Below, in pieces: positions 44,712 to 54,200 of a stretch of DNA of 64,000 nt. The notes beneath the pieces were generated by a model, which searched no databases, was not told where the DNA came from, and saw only the letters and a program-made list of their open reading frames with translations. How positions within the stretch are numbered: the stretch's first letter is position 1; the number at the start of each line of letters is the position of its first letter. Source of the DNA: Pseudopyrenochaeta lycopersici (Eukaryota > Ascomycota > Dothideomycetes > Pleosporales > Pseudopyrenochaetaceae); the NCBI GenBank assembly GCA_003313425.1, contig NHZP01000057.1, positions 62,001-126,000 of the forward strand, in the 5' to 3' direction. The translations under genes were made by a program, and so were the position numbers.

Positions 44712-45129
44712 CTATTCGTTGCTTCCTGGTGGAATGTCGAGTCTGCTTAGTTCCTCCTGGGATGTCAGGTTGTATGCTGCAAACGCCCCATCACTGAAGA
44801 GGAGTCCGAGCAGGAAGACATGTGGGCTAAAGGCAAGGGTGTCGTCGTACATGATTTCAGGAAGGGGAAATGTGTTCCTTACAATATTGCTCAGCGTTGC
44901 AATCGACTTCAAGAACGTAAACACCGAGGAAATGCTTAGACAGTGCGGATACTTACATATCTTTGATTCCAAGAAACTTCTTGGTGAATTCGAAAGTAAA
45001 CTCTAGTAAGATACGATGGGGCCCGCCCTCTGGATCTCGGAGCAGCGTGACCTGTATATGTCGATAGCGGAGTGGTTGGGATGTAGCATCATCATCGTCT
45101 ACAAATACCCCAGCAGCACAAGAAATGGA
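44712..45129 (-). pseudogene. DUF3435 gene relic (tyrosine-recombinase-like family that includes Starship captains)
   Basis: Two exons survive. The first (about 45,129-44,957) reads 'LRYRHIQVTLLRDPEGGPHR' and 'EFTFEFTKKFLGIKD'. A clean 79-nt intron follows (44,956-44,878, GTAAGT donor, TTGTAAG acceptor). The second exon reads 'NTFPLPEIMYDDTLAFSPHV', 'FLLGLLFSDGAFAAYNLTS' and 'LSRLDIPPGSNE', then a stop. These phrases, in this order, are typical of the middle of DUF3435 proteins. The N-terminal and C-terminal parts, including the recombinase Arg/His/Tyr residues, are absent. The family contains both Starship captains and non-captain members; the fragment cannot decide which. Confidence 0.6.
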
Positions 45130-45179
45130 AACGCCTACATTCGGTCGAAGTACTTCATGCGGATAGTAATATGTTCACT

Positions 45180-45262
45180 TTTGATTTGGACCCTTTCCCG
45201 ATTTGGCCTCCCTTCATCTTTCGGGCACTTCCTATTTAGAATCACCTATTTGTAGCCCCTTC
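45180..45262 (-). repeat. Short dispersed repeat, copy D (reverse orientation)
   Basis: On the minus strand: AAATAGGTGATTCTAAATAG, AAGTGCCCGAAAGATGAAGG, AGGCCAAATCGGGAAAGGGT. Closest to copy C at 46,116. It sits between the DUF3435 relic and the relic at 45.25-45.6 kb. Confidence 0.55.
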
Positions 45263-45660
45263 TCTGGAGCCCAAAACACATCCTCGCTGACGTTGAGCCC
45301 ATTTCGTTGACACTGGGCCCGAGGTGTTCTAGCGACTCCCTTCCGAAAGACTGCCTGCACTTCCGCACTGATGAGCTCGGCGGCAGCGGGATAGCGACCT
45401 GATCACCGGCAAGGGATATAGTTTGGCCTTGGCAAGTGTTGGTTTTCAAATACGTGTGAGAGGTAAGGGGCTTACAAGAGCATCTCTATCTGGCGGCGAC
45501 CAAGGCGGTCCAGTCTCATACTATGCGTAGACATAAACCCGTCGAAGCGACCGTTACGACGCGCTTGGAAGTAGATGTCCGCGTCGTATTCATGGCACAG
45601 CTTCGACAGCTTTCTGTAGGGGAGTTCGAGAAGTCTGTGGCTGCTGCTGCAACGACATGA
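45246..45660 (-). pseudogene. Relic, possibly of a MADS-like small gene
   Basis: The minus strand reads 'LPYRKLSKLCHEYDADIYFQ', 'RRNGRFDGFMSTHS' and 'RLGRRQIEMLL', then a GTAAGCCCC donor. After a short intron a second exon reads 'GQTISLAGDQVAIPLPPSSS' and runs to a stop near 45,246. The first exon has a K-L-x-x-E-x-x-A-D-I-Y-F-x-x-R-R-N-G-R layout similar to the protein at 35.2-35.5 kb. The second exon and donor match the relic at 4.93-5.11 kb. Upstream frames are broken and no start is credible. Confidence 0.35.
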
Positions 45661-46115
45661 TTACAGCGCTGGAGACACTGGTCTATCGCCTTGCATGGGC
45701 TGCGAAATACAAGCGAACGATGAATGAGGATCATATCAACGAAGAAGCTATGCTACCTGCAAGGCGTAACTTATAGAGTCGATGTTACTCTTTAAATCCT
45801 CCGACAGAGACGCCACGCTCCCACACCATTCCTTCATCAAGTGTTGCTGACCACCAAATCTGGCTAGCTAGTCAATGCCGCTGACCAGTAATGAGCGGCT
45901 GATAGCGCACTGCGCTGGGAATTGTGCTGGCAGCAATGTACGTGATTAAGGTATGGGCCAGTTTACGATCGACATCGTCAAGTGTGATGACGTCACCTCC
46001 GCTCACTGAGACTGAGGACTGCCTGGAGACCATCACGCGGCCGCTCGTGCGCAATCTAGGAGAGCCAGCGACTGCGAGCATCGACGTCAGCGAAGCACGT
46101 GTTCTAGGCTCCAGA

Positions 46116-46220
46116 AATGGCGCTATAAATGGGCAATATAAAAATAGAAAGTACCCGAAAGATGAAAAGTACCGAAATCAAGAGGGCCCAAAATCGAAAG
46201 GAGCCCAAACAGGAATTAAG
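46116..46220 (+). repeat. Short dispersed repeat, copy C
   Basis: GCGCTATAAATGGGCAATAT, AAAAATAGAAAGTACCCGAA, then GGGCCCAAAATCGAAAGGAG and CCCAAAC. It lies immediately 3' of the gene on the opposite strand ending at 46,314. Confidence 0.6.
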
Positions 46221-46313
46221 TAACCCGTCTGCCAACGAATTTCCAACGTCTATCGCTTAGACCAGTCCCTCGTCGACGTCTCTCTATTTACAGCTATTCC
46301 CATTTCCCTGGGG

Positions 46314-47933
46314 CTATTCATCACCTTTCCCTCGGAACGCCGAACTCCGCCTTTTGAAACTTGTCCTAACATCCTTTCTCTGCGTATGCAATTCCTTCCA
46401 CTCTTCATCCAAATTTTGAAGCTGCATCTGGAGTAATTCGCGGTGCTGATCGATATCATTCATGCGCTTCGTGAGGTCTTGATCTTTGGACGTTATGCGA
46501 GCGAGATCCTCGGACAGTAAGCGTGTGAGATCTTCGAATTCTGCGTCTTCGGCGGTGCGCTTGGTTCCATGCAGTAATCGACTGTCGGTGGTGTTTGACA
46601 TCGTAGCTGGTTGTTCCTTGTGAGCAGTGGGCGATTGGCAAGGTATGGTCTTGGTTTTGACAGATAAGTAAGAAGGGGGTGGCATGACTTCGAGTTCAGT
46701 AGGTTGCATGCAGCTCTCGCTTGGCTCATCCGGTTTGTTTCCAGATTCAGTTTTCTCTACGGACGCAACACGCCGCGGTTTCACTGCAGCAGGTCCCATA
46801 CGCTTAGCAATGTATTCAAGCGCACTGCGCAAGCGCTCAGGATAAGCTTTCGTTTCCCTTAGCACGCAATTCTTCGCTATACCGGCAGCGATGAAGTACC
46901 ACTTCACCATGAGCGTGAGCCGGGCTTTCTCGCCTTGGTCGATGCTCTGAGAATCTTTTGGATAGGTCTTATTGAAGGGATGTAAGATGCTCTGTTGAGC
47001 AACGTCTTTGGAAGGGATATTTCTTTTCAAGCGTCCGTACTTGTCCTCGGTATAGAACTTGATCTCGTGAAAATCGCGCGACTGTCGCATATATGCGTAG
47101 ATGTGGTCCTGTGTCTTCAGATGGCGGCCAACGAACAGTTTCTTTGGCAGTGCTTCGTGAAGGAAGTTCTGGTCGACAAATTGAACAACGTCTGGCTCAG
47201 GTATGTTCTCCAGAAGGTACAGCGCACCCTCTGAATTTAAATACTTGTGCAGCTTGCTAAAATCGGAATTATCATCTTCGGTAACACCAGCAGATGTGGT
47301 GTCAGCTGAAATAACCAGTTGTTGAGTCGCCAACTGTTCGGCGGCCGTATCCGTCTTCTCGCTCACATTGGCGCAGTGAGTTGAGCGCAAACCATACGCG
47401 CTCCTGGGGTTTTCGGGCTCCAGACGCTCCTCAATCATCATTGGCGTGTTACGTGGCACGTTGAATTCCTTCTCAGCATGTAGCGCCGCATCAATCTTCT
47501 TCAGCGCGTCGTGGAATCGCGGGCAATAATCTACATAATCACACTCTATCCCGTTCTCGATTAAGCCCATGAAGTACCATTGGACGACGGTACTGAAGTT
47601 GCTCTTTCCTCGTTGAGATATGTTGGCGTTGTACTTGAACGGCGTATGGAGCGGCAAGCTCAATACCTCGTCCTGCGTGAGAGGTTGTATAGTCGACGAA
47701 TGAACTGGGTCACCGGTTGGCTTGGCACAGTATCGCACCTCGCATGGTTTAACGCCGGAGCTCATTATGAAGGCAAGGATCTCGCGTCCGTCGTGAGTAC
47801 CAATCACAAGCGCTGTTGACGGCGTTGCTGCGGGATGAGGTATCCAGTTCATTGACTCGTGGGAGGGCAGCGAGGCGAGGAGATTCTCTGCGCCGTAAAA
47901 GGCAATGCGCTGCCTAATTTTGTTGAGCGCCAT
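46314..47933 (-). CDS. Orphan 539-aa protein with an internal domain duplication and coiled-coil tail
   Basis: The single exon is fully open. Residues about 12-150 and 228-388 look like two copies of one domain. Each has 'GxxLLxxxP' near the start, a strand with I-x-(T/R)-H, a segment with E/H-x-(R/K)-(Y/F)-Y/C, 'LPLHTPFKYNANISQRGKSN' versus 'HPFNKTYPKDSQSIDQGEKA', then '(Q/K)WYF(M/I)(G/A)xGI', and finally 'RFHDALKKID' versus 'RLRSALEYIA'. A Pro/Ser/Lys-rich linker follows. The C-terminal 80 residues form a strong coiled coil ('EDLARITSKDQDLTKRMNDI', 'LQMQLQNLDEEWKELHTQRK') ending in a basic patch that could be a nuclear signal. No known family was recognised. The architecture suggests a chromatin or nucleic-acid-binding protein, but this is a guess. 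Confidence 0.6.
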   Translation of the reverse strand: MALNKIRQRIAFYGAENLLASLPSHESMNWIPHPAATPSTALVIGTHDGREILAFIMSSGVKPCEVRYCAKPTGDPVHSSTIQPLTQDEVLSLPLHTPFKYNANISQRGKSNFSTVVQWYFMGLIENGIECDYVDYCPRFHDALKKIDAALHAEKEFNVPRNTPMMIEERLEPENPRSAYGLRSTHCANVSEKTDTAAEQLATQQLVISADTTSAGVTEDDNSDFSKLHKYLNSEGALYLLENIPEPDVVQFVDQNFLHEALPKKLFVGRHLKTQDHIYAYMRQSRDFHEIKFYTEDKYGRLKRNIPSKDVAQQSILHPFNKTYPKDSQSIDQGEKARLTLMVKWYFIAAGIAKNCVLRETKAYPERLRSALEYIAKRMGPAAVKPRRVASVEKTESGNKPDEPSESCMQPTELEVMPPPSYLSVKTKTIPCQSPTAHKEQPATMSNTTDSRLLHGTKRTAEDAEFEDLTRLLSEDLARITSKDQDLTKRMNDIDQHRELLQMQLQNLDEEWKELHTQRKDVRTSFKRRSSAFRGKGDE

Positions 47934-48351
47934 GATGGGTTGTGCTTCTGGTTATGAGCGAGACAATGCAGCTGAGGCATCACTCGAAGCGCTACTCCAA
48001 ATAGCCAGGAGTAAAGGGTAGAACCAATGTGTTGCCGACACCAGCGCTGCTCTGATAGACCAAGTACGAAGGCTGTATAGTATGGTGATAAAGAGTGAGG
48101 TTGTCTACAATGGCCGTCGCTGCCTCAGTTGCTAGCAATCAACGACAATCTTTCCCTACTACGGCACGGATGAAGGAATTTGTCCTTTGTTCAGGACACG
48201 CGCACGAGCCCGCTAGAGATGCGTACTCACATTGGCATGACGACGCTAGTGAGCAGGGTTTACCGTGTTGCACCACCTGGCGCACGTCCCTACCTGACGC
48301 ACGCAGAGCTTGTTTTTCATCCCAACTTCAACGCTCAATATCTCAACCACC

Positions 48352-49486
48352 ATGGCACCTATTGACGAAGCGCTTGCAGCTTTAGATTTGCTGAAGCCTG
48401 GAGAATCTTTTCAATATTCAGAATATGCGAGATTATATGGCTGCAGCAGGTCGACGCTGTCGAAGCGCCACCGCGGGGTACAGGGTACCAGGGCAGAGAA
48501 GTATGAAAATGACAGCCTACTCAACACTACGCAGGAAAAGCAGCTTGTACAGTATATCCATGACCTTTGCGCACGCGGCCTGCCTCCCTCGAAGCCTATG
48601 ATACGAAACTTTGCATCTCAAATAGCCCACAAGCCAGCAGGCAAAAACTGGGCCAATCGCTTTGTTGCTCGCCACAGCGTCCATCTTATCTCTCACTGGG
48701 CATCCACCCTCGATCGCAGCCGCTTTAAAGCAGACTCCGCCTTTAAGTATAAGCTATACTTTGAGCTTTTAGATCGCAAGATTAAGGAATACAAGATAGA
48801 GAGTCGTCATATATATAATATGGATGAGAAAGGCTTCTTAGTTGGCATGCTATCAAAGGTGAAGCGCATCTTCTCAAGAGAGCTTTTTGAGCATAGAAAG
48901 ATGAGGAGCATAATTCAGGATGGCAATAGAGAGTGGATTACTACTATAGCTTGCATCTGTGCTGATGGATCTGCTCTCACACCTGCACTCATCTACCAGG
49001 CCCAGAGTGGCAATATCCAGGACACCTGGCTACAGGACTTCAACGCTCAAGAGCACCGCGCCTTTTTTGCAGCCTCACCTAGTGGATGGACGAACAACGA
49101 TATAGGCCTTGCATGGCTCAAGCAGGTGTTTAATCGCGAGACTCAAGCGAAGGCGCGCTCATCCTGGAGGCTCCTCATCCTTGACGGCCATGGCTCTCAT
49201 GTTACTATGGATTTTATCAAGTACTGCGACGATAATAAGATCCTATTGATGGTATATCCTCCTCATAGTACTCACACGCTTCAACCTCTTGACGTTGTGA
49301 TGTTTGCACCACTCGCTGCCTCATATAAAGCTGAGCTCGCTGCCTTTATCAATAGCTCGCAGGGCCTCACCTCTATCACTAAACGCGATTTCTATAGGCT
49401 CTTCAGCAAGGCTTGGGCCTCCTCCTTCAAAGAGAAAACGATCCTTAAGGCCTTTGAGGCTACAGGCCTCTCTCCTTTCAATCCTG
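48352..49486 (+). pseudogene. pogo-type transposase, 5' part
   Basis: The frame begins M-A-P-I-D-E-A and shows, in order, a psq helix-turn-helix ('YSEYARLYGCSRSTLSKRHR'), a CENP-B-like second helix-turn-helix ('GLPPSKPMIRNFASQIAHK', 'NWANRFVARH') and the three catalytic aspartates in 'NMDEKGFLVG', 'LLILDGHGSHV' and 'HSTHTLQPLDVVMFAPL'. The frame is interrupted after the phrase S-P-F-N-P by the LINE; beyond that point the open frame reads LINE sequence to a chance stop at 49,536. The DDE domain is complete on this side, so a truncated but catalytic-core-containing protein could still be made. Confidence 0.85.
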
Positions 49487-49633
49487 CACCGAACACCAAT
49501 CTTTCGATTTTTGGGCCACCCTCTCAGAGGCTCTAAATCCCCCAGCAACTGAACAAGCTCACTCCGCTGATTCTGGGAGTATCTCTAACGTCCGCCTAGC
49601 CCTCCGCGCAGCCGCGCATAGGAGCTTGTTAGG

Positions 49634-51289
49634 ATGGCGGAGTCTCCCTCCTCCCAGCACACAGGGTCCCCAGACCCTGAGATCCCTCAGCAGCTTTATA
49701 CACGCGCCCCAAGACGGCCCCAGGAGGACATGCATCACCATGCACCCCTTCTGAGCAGCCAGAACCCCGGTAGGGGCGCCCCCAAACCGCGCGTCTCTGA
49801 TGCCGTTCAACGTCACATCACCGAGACTCAGCAGATTGCCCAGCTATGGAATACTATCACTACGGCTTTTGCAGCAGCGGTAGACCAGCACGCAGAAAGC
49901 TACACTAACCCTCAAGAAGCTAGGATTGCTGAGGAGCTGCAGCAGAGAGTTATCCAGGCTCTGACATCGCTCTCCCCAAGCAACTCCTCCCCTAGCTCCC
50001 GCTGGAGCAGCGACACCAGTCACAGCAACCTCAGGAGCCAAGAGTCGGGACGCCGCTCTTGGGCGGACGTAGCCAGAGACCCCCAGATCTCAGATAGGGG
50101 TGGCAGTCGACCCCAGATCCCTGCTAGGCCCCGGCCTAGTCCGCGCGCTAAGCCAAAAGAAGACAATCGAATTTTCGTAGCCATCTCCAACCCGGCAATG
50201 CGACTGCAACAACCCTCACCCTTTGCGGTAAGGCAGGCAATATGCAAGAGTATAGCAGGACTCACCCTTAAAGACATACCTACTGCATCACCAATCAACA
50301 CAGGCTGGGCGATTACCCCAGCAAATGAGAACATCCGGGGCCGACTTCTAACTCAAGAAAACCAGGAACTTCTAGTAAGAGCGCTAGACGGAGACGCGGT
50401 GAGGATCCCTGAACGCTGGATCAACTACGCAGTCCAAGGAGTACCCAGCTCTTTCCGGACCCTGGACGGCACAGAACTACCAACCACTACCCAGCTGGTA
50501 GAGGAAGAGGTCTGCTCGCAAACAGGCAAGCAGCCAGTCAGCTGTAGGACCTCACGGCATGGGGCAAATCAGCATGGCCTCACCACCTGGATTGTTTCGT
50601 ACAAGGAGCCAGTCCGCTCGTTCCGGCTCTTTGGCACCAGCCAATTCTCGAAGGAAATCCACAAGCATTCCACCATACAGCGACATAACCCAGGCTGCCA
50701 GGGCTACTGCAACGCTGCCCGCTGTACCCGAGTAGCCCGCTGTGCACACTGCGGTGACCGCACAGATAGACACCAAGGACAGTATGGAGACGGTTGCGCC
50801 CACAAAGCTATGTGTGCCAACTGTCATGGCCCTCATCCAGCTAGTCACACCAACTGCCCTGCAGCCCCTCGCCGGGTTAACGGACATATCACTAAGCCTA
50901 CGAAGACCGAGCTGAAGGCTATCCGTCGCGCAGGCAGAATAGCACAGCAACATCTCTACAGGACAGTTGAAGTGGCCCTCGAACAGGCGACACTTCAGCC
51001 TGAGGCTCCTCCTATGGATGTATTAGAGACAGTGCCTTCCCGCCCTTCTGCCCAGAGGCAAGAAGGAGATAGCAGGGCTACACCTCTTACAACTACTGCC
51101 TCCTATGCATCCTCCTCTACTACTGGCAGAGAAAAGAGACCAAGGCGAGCCGCCACAGGCCAGAGGAGCCTTAATGTAGGACTACTGTCTGTCGGCAGCA
51201 TTCGCCCACAATCAACTATCCACACTGACCCGTCCACCTCGGAGAGGGAAGACGCCAGCATGAGCGATGACCCGCCATCATCATGCTAG
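49634..51289 (+). CDS. LINE ORF1 (gag-like nucleic-acid-binding protein)
   Basis: 551 aa. The N-terminal half is Ser/Pro/Gln-rich and disordered. The middle holds an RRM/esterase-less gag-like fold region ('NRIFVAISNPAMR', 'SPFAVRQAICKSIAGLTLKD', 'TGWAITPANENIRGRLL'). The C-terminal third carries Cys/His knuckles ('CQGYCNAARCTRVARCAHCG', 'HKAMCANCHGPHPASHTNCP'), arranged as in Tad-type ORF1. The protein should coat the LINE RNA. Its stop codon overlaps the ORF2 start. Confidence 0.85.
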   Translation: MAESPSSQHTGSPDPEIPQQLYTRAPRRPQEDMHHHAPLLSSQNPGRGAPKPRVSDAVQRHITETQQIAQLWNTITTAFAAAVDQHAESYTNPQEARIAEELQQRVIQALTSLSPSNSSPSSRWSSDTSHSNLRSQESGRRSWADVARDPQISDRGGSRPQIPARPRPSPRAKPKEDNRIFVAISNPAMRLQQPSPFAVRQAICKSIAGLTLKDIPTASPINTGWAITPANENIRGRLLTQENQELLVRALDGDAVRIPERWINYAVQGVPSSFRTLDGTELPTTTQLVEEEVCSQTGKQPVSCRTSRHGANQHGLTTWIVSYKEPVRSFRLFGTSQFSKEIHKHSTIQRHNPGCQGYCNAARCTRVARCAHCGDRTDRHQGQYGDGCAHKAMCANCHGPHPASHTNCPAAPRRVNGHITKPTKTELKAIRRAGRIAQQHLYRTVEVALEQATLQPEAPPMDVLETVPSRPSAQRQEGDSRATPLTTTASYASSSTTGREKRPRRAATGQRSLNVGLLSVGSIRPQSTIHTDPSTSEREDASMSDDPPSSC

Positions 51290-54200
51290 AACACCCTCAC
51301 AACATCCCAGCCGACACCAGGCATCAACAGCCCAGCCCACCAAGCAACCAACTTCGTGTATGCTGGGCCAATGTTAGCAGGAGCTCACCCTGGCACATTA
51401 CTATACTAGAGGTGGCCTTTCAGAAGGGCATAGATGTTGTGTGTGTTCAAGAGCCCTTCACATGTGCCAACTCAAGAACTTCCACCCACCCTGGTTTCAC
51501 ACACCTAGCACCTATCAGCACCTGGGACAGCCCTAGCACGCCAGGGTCAGCCCGCCCTAGGGTGATGACCTACATCCGCAAAGGATGCCACCTACGATAC
51601 CAGGCTAGAGAGAGCCTCAATCACCCAGACATGCTGTGGGTTGTAGTAAATGGAGTGGCAATACTCAACTGCTACAGACAGCCACATACCCCACATGTTA
51701 TCCAATATGTCACACGTCTTATACCCCCTCAACTCTGCCTTGTAGGAGGAGACTTTAACGCTAGACATGAATCCTTTGAGCCTACCACCACTGCAGCCAA
51801 CGGAGGCGTGGAGCTAGCTAGATGGGCGGCTAACGCGTCCATGGACTACATTGGCGTTCCAGGGCAGCCAACACACTGCGCTGGCCATGTCCTTGACCTT
51901 ACCTTCTCTAACATCCCATTTGCCCAGTCTGCTGTTGATGCTAGCATGCACAGCGGTTCAGACCATGAGACGACAGTAACCTCGGTCCCTATCGCCACAC
52001 CAGGTACTCTGCATTTAGAGCAGTACCACTACAGAGTCCCCGAAGCAAGCCTACCTAAGTTCGCGGGGCTAGTAGAGATGGGTGTGCAGAGCATCCCGGA
52101 CCCGCTTGGAACACAGGACGCAGCACAGCTAGAGCATTGTGTCACGCAGCTTACAGAGACCGTACAGCACGCCGTGCAGACGGCAGGCAAGCCCGACCGC
52201 AAGGAAGGCCGCGCTGCACCATGGTGGACTAAGGAGTGCAAAACTGCCTACCAGGCCTACAAACATGCTAGACAGCTCTGCTCTGGCAGTCTACAGGAAG
52301 AGAGACAGGCTTTTAAGGCTACCGTCCGACAGGCCAAGAGGCAGTACTGGCGGCATGTCATTGACAATGCTAAGGACGATAAGGACCTGTTTAAGATCAT
52401 TGCCTGGCACAAGCTTACACCAGAGAACCAGGATACTCCTCTTATAGTGAACAACACGACAATATCAGACCCTCTGGAGAAGGCAGAGGCCCTCAGAGAG
52501 GAAGTCCTTAACCGATACACAGCAGAGGACGACCTCAGTCGCTACCCAGACCAGGAGATTGCAGATACCCTCCCGTGGAGCACACACGTCCCGCTAGAGG
52601 AATGCGAACGAAACACAATAGGGGTCTCGAGCACCTCACCAGGCACTGATCGCTCTACTGTGCGACTACTCCGCGCCTGCTGGGCTCAGGCTGGGGAACT
52701 CATACGAAGGATCTTCCAGCGATGCCTCGAGCTCAACCACTTCCCAGCACAATGGAAGCTTGCAGAAGTAGCAATGATACCTAAGACGGGGAAGACAGAC
52801 CGATCTTCGCCCCGCTCTTGGAGACCTATAGCGCTCCTCTCTTGCATTGGAAAGGGGCTAGAACGAACAGTAGCCAGAAGAATCGCGTGGACCGCTATGA
52901 CCTACAAGATCCTTAGCCCCCAGCATGGTGGCGCCCTTCCAAAGCGCTCTGCAACTGACCTTACTGCAGCGTTCACCCACGACACTGAAGCAGCATGGGT
53001 GCTCGGAAAGCATGTCACCATGGTTACCCTAGATGTGCAAGGCGCGTTTGATGCGCTCCTTAAGAACCGCCTGCTACACCGGATGGCCCGACAGGGCTGG
53101 CCACAAAGGACTTTGCTCTTTGTAGACTCATTCCTCACTGACCGGAGGGTTCGAGTCCGCCTTGGACAGGACACTACCCCTAGCTACCCTGTCGCCTGTG
53201 GCACGCCTCAAGGCTCGCCTCTCTCGCCTGTCCTATACACATTATACCTAGCAGAGCTACTATCTATGGACACAGAACGGAGGTTTGGATATGCAGACGA
53301 CATATGTCTATACCGGGCCTCGCACTCCATGGACGACAACGTCGAGCTCCTAGCATCAGATCTAAGGCAGATCAGAGCATGGGGCGAGGCCAACAAGGTC
53401 ACCTTTGCGCCAGAAAAGCAGGAAATGATACACCTAACTAGACAGCGGAGCAGCTACGCACCACCATGTGTAGTAGATGAGCAGCTCACGATCCACCCTA
53501 TCCACCCAGGTGGAGAGCACAGCCAGCCAGCCCTGCGTTGGTTAGGAGTGTGGTTTGACCGCAGACTTACCTTTAGACGACACGTAGCTACACGCACTGC
53601 AAAAGCTGCTAGGGTAGCCCATCATATTCGCAGTCTAGCCAGGACCACCTATGGACCACCAGCTAGCTCCCTCCGCAAGGCTACTATTGCCTGTGTGTAC
53701 CCGTCGCTTCTGTATGGGACTGAATGCTGGTACCGAGGCCGCACTAAACAACCACATTCACTTAAACCAGGCAGGCCACAAGAGGTCAGCGCTTACATTG
53801 GATGGCATATAGCTGCTATAGACAAGACACTGGCTATAGCAGCAAGGGGCATTCTACCAGCGTGGAGAACAACCCCTACAGCTACACTCTTCCGAGACGC
53901 CGGACTACTGTCTGCAGCAGTAGCACTAGAGGAAGCTAAACTCAGATTCGCAACCCACCTGCGCACTATAGATGCAGACCACCCCCTCACTAGGCGTACA
54001 TTAGTACATACAGTAAACAGAGGCGTAAAAACAGGACAACCCCAGCGAGTTAAGACGAAAGTCCAACAGATGGCATCTCTTCTACCAGAGATCCTTAGGA
54101 CTACACTCACAGCACCTCACTACTCAACTGGCTGTCGAACTGACCCAACGCTCGGCATAGACAAGAAGACTGCAGCGAAGGCTTTCAATACATGGTGGGC

